Program-made: the position numbers and the translations under genes
Shown: piece by piece, positions 1 to 5,147 of the stretch
Layout: each line of letters starts with the position of its first letter
Numbering within the stretch: position 1 is the stretch's first letter
Notes under the pieces: generated by a model
Told to the model about the DNA's origin: nothing
Database searches by the model: none
The model's input: the letters and a program-made list of their open reading frames with translations, nothing else
Source of the DNA: Asaia bogorensis
Lineage (GTDB): Bacteria; Pseudomonadota; Alphaproteobacteria; Acetobacterales; Acetobacteraceae
Assembly: GCA_945873675.1 (NCBI GenBank)
Contig: CAMCEP010000129.1
Coordinates: forward strand, 1 to 7,638
Direction of reading: 5' to 3'
DNA: 7,638 nucleotides

Positions 1-726
1 GATCCAGCATTTGATGGCTTTGCGCGCACGCGCATGCCGCGTTTCGCCGCCGCTGTCGGCCTCACGGAATATAGTGATGCGCTGAACGCGCATCTCGCCA
101 CCGCCTTCGCGCCGCAATCCATGGTGGATAAGCTTGGTGAAGTCGTTGCGCGTGCGGGGCTCAAGCAGTTGCGCATGGCGGAGACGGAAAAATACCCGCA
201 TGTCACTTTCTTCCTGAATGGTGGCGAAGAAGCGGTCTATCCCGGCGAAGAACGCATCATGGTGCCATCGCCCAAGGATGTTGCGACTTATGATCTGAAG
301 CCGGAAATGTCGGCACCGGAACTCACGGAAAAGGCTGTGGCGGCAATCAAAAGCCGCGCGCATGATCTGATTGTGCTGAATTTCGCCAATGCCGATATGG
401 TCGGCCATACCGGCAGCCTTGCTGCGGCAACAAAGGCGGTTGAGGCGGTGGATACCGGGCTTGGGCGTATTGTTGCGGCACTCCAGGAAGTTGGCGGCTG
501 CCTGCTCGTCACCGCCGATCACGGCAATGCCGAATTGATGAAAGACCCGGCCACGGGCGGGCCGCATACCGCGCATACCACCAATGTGGTGCCGGTTATT
601 CTGATGGGCGGCCCTGAAGGCGCCGCGCTGAAGGAAGGTCGGCTTGCAGATATCGCGCCGAGCTTGCTCGCTTTGCTTGGCCTGCAGCAGCCTGCGGCCA
701 TGACGGGACATTCCCTGCTTGGCTAA
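1..726 (+). CDS. gpmI: 2,3-bisphosphoglycerate-independent phosphoglycerate mutase, 3' part (5' end outside window)
   Basis: This enzyme interconverts 3- and 2-phosphoglycerate in cytoplasmic glycolysis and gluconeogenesis, using two metal ions (usually Mn) and a phosphoserine intermediate. The reading frame is open from base 1, so the gene enters from the left. About 241 of the usual 500-515 residues are present, with a TAA stop at 724-726. The C-terminal phosphatase-like half shows the expected metal ligands. The DMVGH motif (Asp at 394-396, His at 406-408) gives one pair, TADHGNAE (Asp 517-519, His 520-522) another, and the HTAHTT motif (His 565-567 and 574-576) supplies the last His. KYPHVTFFLNGG, SPKDVATYD and PEMSA are also classic family motifs. 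The catalytic Ser of the N-terminal metal site lies outside the window, so completeness cannot be judged. The ATG at 34 is an internal Met, not the start. The stop region overlaps the next gene, which suggests co-transcription. Confidence 0.96.
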   Translation, partial: DPAFDGFARTRMPRFAAAVGLTEYSDALNAHLATAFAPQSMVDKLGEVVARAGLKQLRMAETEKYPHVTFFLNGGEEAVYPGEERIMVPSPKDVATYDLKPEMSAPELTEKAVAAIKSRAHDLIVLNFANADMVGHTGSLAAATKAVEAVDTGLGRIVAALQEVGGCLLVTADHGNAELMKDPATGGPHTAHTTNVVPVILMGGPEGAALKEGRLADIAPSLLALLGLQQPAAMTGHSLLG

Positions 727-1900
727 GGCGCGCGCCGCTTTCACGCTTTTCCTACTGGCGCTGCCGGGCATCACTCTCGCGCAGCCATCCCGCGAAGCCT
801 TGGAAGAAGCGCGGCGCACAGGCGCGGCAAGCCGCGCCGCTGCCGAAGCCGCCGCACGCGAAGCCGAAGCGGCTGCCGCTGAAGAAAGCGGCCTCGCGCG
901 CCAGCGCGTCGCCATGGCAGCGCGCGTGCAGGAAGCCGAACGCGCCCTGGAAGAGGCGGAGCAACGCAAACAACGCGCTGAAACTGCTGCTGCCGCAGCC
1001 CATGGCGAAGCGGCAACGCGTGCTGCTGCCCTCGCCCCCATGATGCCGGCCATGCGGCGCCTGGCGCTTTGGCCGGCGGAAACCTTGCTCGCCCAGCCCG
1101 CCCCGCCAGAGGAAGCACTGCGCGGGTTATTGGTGCTGCAAGGCATGGCGCGACAAATCCGCGCCGAGGCCGAGGAATTGCGGCTTGCCAATGCCGAAGC
1201 CGAACGCCGCGCGCGCATCGCGAGTACCGAGGCCATGGTGGTGGCCGCCGCCGAGGCTGAGCTTCGCCAAGCCGCCAATGCCTTGGATGAGGAAATCACT
1301 GAGACAAGACTGCGCGAACGCGAAGCCCGCGCCACCCAAAGGGCCGAGGCCGCGCGCGCTCAGGAAGCGCTGGCCCGCGCCAATGATTTGCAGGAAATGC
1401 TGACGGCGCTGGAACGCGAACAGGCGCGCCAAGCAGCGCTGGCAGCGGCACGGGCGCGGCAGGAAGCGCGCCAAGCGCGCCCGGCAAGCCCGGTGGTCAT
1501 GCCGCCCCAAATCGCGGCGCCGGATCAGCCCCGCCCGGCGCCAGTGCATGGGCGGGTCAGCCTGGCCTTTGGCCAAAGGGGCGAAGCCGGGCCGATGCGG
1601 GGTGTCACTTTCTCAACATCGGGCGGTGCGCGGGTGGTCAGCCCCTGCAGCGGGCGCGCGGTATTCGCTGGCCCCTTCCGGCGCTTCGGGCAGATCATCA
1701 TCCTGGAATGCGGCCCCGGCCTGCATCTGGTGCTGGCTGGGTTTGAAGCGCTGGATACCGAAGCCGGGGCGGCGCTGCTGGCGGGGGAAGCGCTTGGCCG
1801 GGTCGGCGTCGGCGCGGATGGGCGCGGCGCGCTTTATCTGGAATTGCGCCGTAACGGCCAGGTGGTGGACCCGATGCCTTGGCTTGGCGGGGCGGATTAG
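719..1900 (+). CDS. envC: EnvC-like murein hydrolase activator with degenerate LytM/M23 domain
   Basis: This is a predicted periplasmic coiled-coil protein of the EnvC type (393 aa). EnvC family members do not cut peptidoglycan themselves but activate amidases at the division site. Residues 1-21 form a signal peptide ending TLA|Q. Residues about 22-260 are an Ala/Glu/Arg-rich helical stretch typical of a long coiled coil. Residues about 276-393 are a LytM fold ending in ELRRNGQVVDPMPWLG, which closely resembles the EnvC C-terminus. The zinc ligands are absent: the usual HxGxD position reads MRGVT (Met293, Thr297), and the usual HxH reads ALY (Ala371, Tyr373). A regulatory rather than hydrolytic role follows. 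The start is TTG at 719, because an in-frame TGA at 701-703 closes the frame and no ATG occurs before the signal peptide. A GGGA at 705-708 lies 10 bases upstream. The gene overlaps the gpmI end by 8 bases. The amidase partner is not in the window. Confidence 0.88.
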   Translation: MAKARAAFTLFLLALPGITLAQPSREALEEARRTGAASRAAAEAAAREAEAAAAEESGLARQRVAMAARVQEAERALEEAEQRKQRAETAAAAAHGEAATRAAALAPMMPAMRRLALWPAETLLAQPAPPEEALRGLLVLQGMARQIRAEAEELRLANAEAERRARIASTEAMVVAAAEAELRQAANALDEEITETRLREREARATQRAEAARAQEALARANDLQEMLTALEREQARQAALAAARARQEARQARPASPVVMPPQIAAPDQPRPAPVHGRVSLAFGQRGEAGPMRGVTFSTSGGARVVSPCSGRAVFAGPFRRFGQIIILECGPGLHLVLAGFEALDTEAGAALLAGEALGRVGVGADGRGALYLELRRNGQVVDPMPWLGGAD

Positions 1901-1940
1901 CTGCTCGCGCGATTTTTCGCTGACAAAACGCGTTCTGCGC

Positions 1941-1955
1941 TCGCGCAAAGCGCGA
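1941..1955. promoter_or_regulatory. Small inverted repeat upstream of ctpA (first of two)
   Basis: TCGCGC (1941-1946) and GCGCGA (1950-1955) form a 6-bp stem around an AAA loop in the gap between envC and ctpA. No T-run follows, so it is not a standard intrinsic terminator. It could be a protein-binding palindrome, an mRNA hairpin, or a chance match in GC-rich DNA. No convincing -35/-10 pair was recognised around it. Confidence 0.25.
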
Positions 1956-1977
1956 TGAATGACTATCTTGGCCTGTA

Positions 1978-1998
1978 ATCCGACGCCTTCCGTCGGAT
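1978..1998 (+). promoter_or_regulatory. 8-bp hairpin just upstream of the ctpA ribosome binding site
   Basis: ATCCGACG (1978-1985) and CGTCGGAT (1991-1998) are perfect reverse complements separated by the 5-base loop CCTTC. The hairpin ends five bases before the purine-rich ribosome binding site at 2003-2009. It lacks a following T-run and so is unlikely to be a terminator for the upstream genes. It could stabilise the 5' end of a ctpA transcript, influence translation, or be an operator. The function is inferred; only the symmetry is seen. Confidence 0.35.
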
Positions 1999-2002
1999 GG
2001 TG

Positions 2003-2009
2003 AAAGGGA
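2003..2009 (+). promoter_or_regulatory. Ribosome binding site of ctpA, deciding the start
   Basis: The purine stretch AAAGGGA sits about 10 bases before the ATG at 2019 but directly against an in-frame TTG at 2010. Spacing therefore favours the ATG at 2019 over the longer TTG start. Confidence 0.55.
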
Positions 2010-2018
2010 TTGCGGCGC

Positions 2019-3389
2019 ATGAAGCGCGGGATTTTGCGTTATGCCGGGATTGGCGCGGCCTTTGCCGCCGGCGTGGTTGTGGGCCCCTTGGTGGCCGCCT
2101 GGGCGCAGGAAGGCAGCCGGGCGGAGACCTATCGGCTGCTCAACCTATTCGGTGATGTGTTTGAACGGGTGCGCGCCGAATATGTAGAGCCGGTGAATGA
2201 CCGGGACGCGATCGAAAACGCGATCCAGGGCATGCTATCCAGTCTTGACCCGCATTCATCCTATTTGAATCAGCGCAGCTTCCGCGACATGCAAACCCAG
2301 ACCCGCGGTGAATTCGGCGGGCTTGGCATCGAAGTCACGCAGGAAGGTGGCTATATCAAGGTCATCAGCCCGATTGATGAAACCCCCGCGGCGCGGGCTG
2401 GCGTCCGGCCCGGCGATTTCATCACGCATCTGAACGGCACTTCAGTGCAGGGCCTGACGCTGCAGGAAGCGGTGGACCAGATGCGCGGCCAGCGTGGCAC
2501 GCAAATCAAACTTACCATTCGCCGCCAAGGCGCTGAACGGCCGCTTGAACTGACGCTGACGCGCGATGTGATCCGCCCGCAAGTGGTGCGCTTCCGCCTG
2601 GAAGATGGCAATCTTGGCTACGTGCGCGTGACATCCTTCAATGAACAGACGGAAGCCGGCCTGCGCCGCGCGCTCCAGCAATTAAAGCAGCAGGCGCCGG
2701 GTGGGCTGAAGGGCCTGATCCTGGATTTGCGCAATAATCCAGGTGGATTGCTTGATCAGGCGGTACAGGTTTCTGATGATTTCCTGACCCAGGGGGAGAT
2801 TGTCTCTACCCGCTCTCGCCGCCAGGAAGATGCGCAGCGTTGGAATGCCAAGCCCGGCGATATCGCTGATGGTTTGCCCATTGTTGTGCTGATCAATAGC
2901 GGCAGCGCGAGTGCGAGTGAAATCGTTGCCGGCGCTTTGCAGGATCATCGCCGCGCCGTCGTGATTGGCGTGAAATCCTTCGGCAAGGGCAGTGTCCAGA
3001 CCGTCATGCCCATTCCGGGGAATGGCGCCATCCGCCTTACCACGGCGCGCTATTACACGCCCTCGGGTCGCTCCATCCAGGGTACCGGGATTGAACCCGA
3101 TATCGAAGTGCTGGCAACGCGGGAAGAAACCCGCGCCGGGCAGCCGCCGCGTGATCGGGAAGCGGATTTGCGCCGTTCGCTCCGCAATGACGGTCAGGCG
3201 GAAACCCGCGCGCCTATCCCGCCGCCGCCGCTCAACCTGCCGGCAGGCTTGGTTGAACGCGTGGTGCGTCAGCCTGCGGAGGGCGCCCCGGCCTTTGATC
3301 CGACCAAACCGGAAACGGATCATCAACTTCAGCAGGCTTTGATGCTGCTGCGCGGCATGGCTTCGGCGCCACGCGGCGGGCAACGCTGA
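2019..3389 (+). CDS. ctpA: Carboxy-terminal processing protease, S41 family
   Basis: This is a periplasmic serine protease of the C-terminal processing (Prc/CtpA) family, which trims or degrades envelope proteins. In several bacteria it controls peptidoglycan hydrolases. The protein has 456 aa from the ATG at 2019. Residues 1-29 look like a signal peptide or N-terminal anchor ending AWA|Q. A conserved N-terminal segment containing SLDPHSSYL follows. A PDZ domain lies at about 97-175 (GEFGGLGIEV, then ARAGVRPGD and a TLQEAV stretch). The S41 catalytic core follows, with DLRNNPGGLL. The Ser-Lys dyad is intact: Ser298 in GSASASEI and Lys323 in SFGKGSVQT, separated by the usual 25 residues. The tail after about residue 370 is Arg/Pro-rich, with a run of prolines, and probably flexible. 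An in-frame TTG nine bases upstream would add only three residues and has poor spacing to the ribosome binding site. The position between an EnvC-like activator and a YibQ-like protein suggests a role in cell wall remodelling, but its substrate is unknown. Confidence 0.95.
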   Translation: MKRGILRYAGIGAAFAAGVVVGPLVAAWAQEGSRAETYRLLNLFGDVFERVRAEYVEPVNDRDAIENAIQGMLSSLDPHSSYLNQRSFRDMQTQTRGEFGGLGIEVTQEGGYIKVISPIDETPAARAGVRPGDFITHLNGTSVQGLTLQEAVDQMRGQRGTQIKLTIRRQGAERPLELTLTRDVIRPQVVRFRLEDGNLGYVRVTSFNEQTEAGLRRALQQLKQQAPGGLKGLILDLRNNPGGLLDQAVQVSDDFLTQGEIVSTRSRRQEDAQRWNAKPGDIADGLPIVVLINSGSASASEIVAGALQDHRRAVVIGVKSFGKGSVQTVMPIPGNGAIRLTTARYYTPSGRSIQGTGIEPDIEVLATREETRAGQPPRDREADLRRSLRNDGQAETRAPIPPPPLNLPAGLVERVVRQPAEGAPAFDPTKPETDHQLQQALMLLRGMASAPRGGQR

Positions 3390-3396
3390 GGGTGTG

Positions 3397-4644
3397 ATGG
3401 CAGAAGGATTGCCGCGCCGGATTTTCGCCGGCTGGCGCGGTCTTGGCGTGTTTTGGGCTTTGGTGCTGCTGCTATTGGGCGGCGGCGCGCTTTGGCTTGA
3501 CCGCTTGGGCTCGCCCAAGCCGCATGAAACTGTGGCCGAGGCGCCGGCAACGCCCGAAGCTGCAGTCCCGGCGCCTGCCGAAGCGGAACCGGCTATGCCG
3601 CCTGCGCCCATGCCCGCGCCTTTGGCTGAAGCCCCTGCCGCAACCGCAGCGGCACCCGAACCCAGCCCAGCCGGTCTAGCTCCGCCGCCGGTCGAAGCGG
3701 AAACTCCGGCGCCAGCGGTGGCAGACCTACCCGCCCCGGCTGCCGAGGCGTCCTTGCAAACGCCTGCGGCGCCACCGCCACCACCTTTTGATGTGCCCGT
3801 TACGGGCACCGAGATACCAACCGCGCGCCCCATCGCCGCGCCCGATCCAGCGCTGCTGGAACAGGGGCGCTTCGGGTCCTTGCCGCGCGTGGGCGGTGAT
3901 GGCCGTACCTCCATCCGCGCCTATGCCGGGCAATTCGACCGGCAAGATACGCGCCCGCGCATTGGCGTTATTGTGGCCGATATCGGCATTTCGAATGCGC
4001 AGTCGGAAGACGCCATCCGCCGCCTACCGCCGGCGGTGAGCTTGGCCATTTCACCCTATGCGCCGCGGGCCAGCCAAATGGCCGAACGCCTGCGCGCGAA
4101 GGGGGCGGAAACCCTGATCGGCCTGCCACTGGAACCCACCGGCTATCCTTTGAATGACCCTGGCAATCGCGCATTGCTGACCGGGCGTTCAGGGGCAGAG
4201 AATATGGCCAATCTGGAATGGGTGCTCTCTCGCTTTCCGGGCTATGTCGGCGCTATCGGTGTGGTGGGCGGCATGCGTGGTGAGCGCTTCGCTGCCATGG
4301 AGCAAAGCTATCTGTCGCTGCAGGAAGCGCTGCGCAATCGCGGGCTGCTTTATGTGGATGCCCGCCCCGGCGTGTCTGGGCCGGCGCGCGCCTGGGGCCG
4401 TTCAGTGGATGTGCTATTGGATGAACCGGCAACGCGGGCCGAAATCGAAAGGCGCCTTGGTGAGCTTGAGTTGATCGCAAAGGCGCGCGGTTCGGCGCTC
4501 GGCTTGGCGCATGCAGCGACGCCGGTGGTGGTGGATCGGCTGGTGGCCTGGGCGGCGGGGCTTGAACGCCGCGGTGTGGTGCTGGCGCCCATTTCGGTGC
4601 TGATCCGCCGCCCGCCGGAGGCAGGGGAAACCCGCACGCAATGA
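3397..4644 (+). CDS. yibQ: Membrane-anchored YibQ-type divergent polysaccharide deacetylase (probably non-catalytic)
   Basis: This belongs to the divergent polysaccharide deacetylase family (DUF610, E. coli YibQ), which has a NodB-like fold and a poorly known role. It has 415 aa from the ATG at 3397; the adjacent GTG at 3394 is an alternative. Residues about 17-34 form one transmembrane anchor (VFWALVLLLLGGGALWL). A long Ala/Pro/Glu-rich linker runs to about 150, and the family domain covers about 185-405. Family landmarks include IGVIVADIG, LPPAVSLAISPYAP, IGLPLEPTGYPLNDPG, GLLYVDARPG and VLAPISVLI. Key positions differ from YibQ as I recall it. The usual Asp-Asp is Ala194-Asp195, the NNHMGS motif reads VGGMRG with Gly292 at the His position, and the GHPHP motif reads GLAHA with Leu370 for the first His and His372 retained. 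Catalysis is therefore doubtful. The start is 7 bases after the ctpA stop, and the gene overlaps rppH by ATGA, so translation is probably coupled. The symbol rests on family membership. Confidence 0.85.
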   Translation: MAEGLPRRIFAGWRGLGVFWALVLLLLGGGALWLDRLGSPKPHETVAEAPATPEAAVPAPAEAEPAMPPAPMPAPLAEAPAATAAAPEPSPAGLAPPPVEAETPAPAVADLPAPAAEASLQTPAAPPPPPFDVPVTGTEIPTARPIAAPDPALLEQGRFGSLPRVGGDGRTSIRAYAGQFDRQDTRPRIGVIVADIGISNAQSEDAIRRLPPAVSLAISPYAPRASQMAERLRAKGAETLIGLPLEPTGYPLNDPGNRALLTGRSGAENMANLEWVLSRFPGYVGAIGVVGGMRGERFAAMEQSYLSLQEALRNRGLLYVDARPGVSGPARAWGRSVDVLLDEPATRAEIERRLGELELIAKARGSALGLAHAATPVVVDRLVAWAAGLERRGVVLAPISVLIRRPPEAGETRTQ

Positions 4645-5120
4645 TGCTGCCGTATCGCGATAATGTCGGCGCCTTGTTGTTCAATGCTGCGGGGCTCGTG
4701 CTGGTGGCGCGGCGCGCTGATCTGCCCAATGCCGAAGGTGCCGCCGGCGGTTGGCAATTGCCGCAGGGCGGGATGGATGCGGGCGAGGACCCCGCCATTG
4801 CCATCTTTCGCGAATTGGAAGAGGAAATCGGCACCGCCAAGGCCGCGATCCTGGCGGAACATCCGCGCTGGTTGTTCTATGATTTACCGGCGGAACTGAT
4901 CGGTAAGGCTTGGGGCGGCAAGTATCGCGGCCAGAGGCAGAAATGGTTCGCGCTGCGCTTTTTGGGCAGTGATTCCGATATTCGGCTTGATCTTGATCCG
5001 CATCCTGAATTTGACGCCTGGCGCTGGGCACGACTTCAGGAACTGCCCGCGCTTGCCGTTGAATTCAAGCGCGCGATTTATGAGGATTTGGCACGGGAAT
5101 TTGTGCAGTTTGGCGGGTAA
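4641..5120 (+). CDS. rppH: RNA pyrophosphohydrolase (Nudix hydrolase RppH/NudH)
   Basis: This cytoplasmic Nudix enzyme (159 aa) removes pyrophosphate from the 5' triphosphate (or diphosphate) end of mRNA, which opens transcripts to RNase E decay. The early motif YRDNVGALLFN matches the family, as does WQLPQGGMDAGED. The Nudix box (GX5EX7REUXEEXGU) is complete at residues 43-65, with Gly43, Glu49, Arg57-Glu58 and the metal-binding Glu61-Glu62 before Gly64. GQRQKWFALRF and PEFDAWRW are RppH-type landmarks. The loop after residue 20 (ADLPNAEGAAGGW) is longer than in E. coli RppH; I recall this form from alphaproteobacteria. The start is ATG at 4641, overlapping the upstream TGA (4642-4644). AGGGGA at 4623-4628 is 12 bases upstream. 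The second in-frame ATG at 4644 is less well spaced. Some alphaproteobacterial members were first described as dinucleoside polyphosphate hydrolases, so substrate choice is not certain from sequence. Confidence 0.93.
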   Translation: MMLPYRDNVGALLFNAAGLVLVARRADLPNAEGAAGGWQLPQGGMDAGEDPAIAIFRELEEEIGTAKAAILAEHPRWLFYDLPAELIGKAWGGKYRGQRQKWFALRFLGSDSDIRLDLDPHPEFDAWRWARLQELPALAVEFKRAIYEDLAREFVQFGG

Positions 5121-5124
5121 GGAT

Positions 5125-5139
5125 GGGGCATATTGCCCC
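5125..5139. terminator. Possible bidirectional terminator hairpin in the convergent gap
   Basis: GGGGCA (5125-5130) and TGCCCC (5134-5139) form a 6-bp GC-rich stem with a TAT loop. It lies in the 27-base gap between the rppH stop (5118-5120) and the dcp stop (5148-5150 on the complement). Placement between converging genes fits a shared terminator. Neither strand has a T-run after the stem, so it would be a weak intrinsic terminator at best. Confidence 0.35.
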
Positions 5140-5147
5140 GCCGCCCA

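Noticed and set aside
34..36. ATG at 34 as the start of a short mutase-like gene
   Set aside because: The frame is open upstream to base 1 and the residues before the ATG (DPAFDGFART) continue the family sequence, so this is an internal methionine of a cut gpmI.
771..1576. Two minus-strand open frames (771-1118 and 1127-1576) opposite the envC-like gene
   Set aside because: They are Arg/Leu/Ala-rich shadow frames of the coiled-coil coding sequence, with no domain or start signal.
1909..1920. GCGA-TTTT-TCGC hairpin just after the envC stop as a terminator
   Set aside because: The stem is only 4 bp and the T-run is the loop, not downstream of a stem, so it does not fit an intrinsic terminator.
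2682..3914. 410-codon open frame on the minus strand spanning the end of ctpA and the start of yibQ
   Set aside because: It is antisense to two well-supported genes. Its Ala/Gly-rich product in the first half mirrors the Pro/Ala linker on the other strand, and it shows no recognisable domain. It is explained by GC-rich codon bias.
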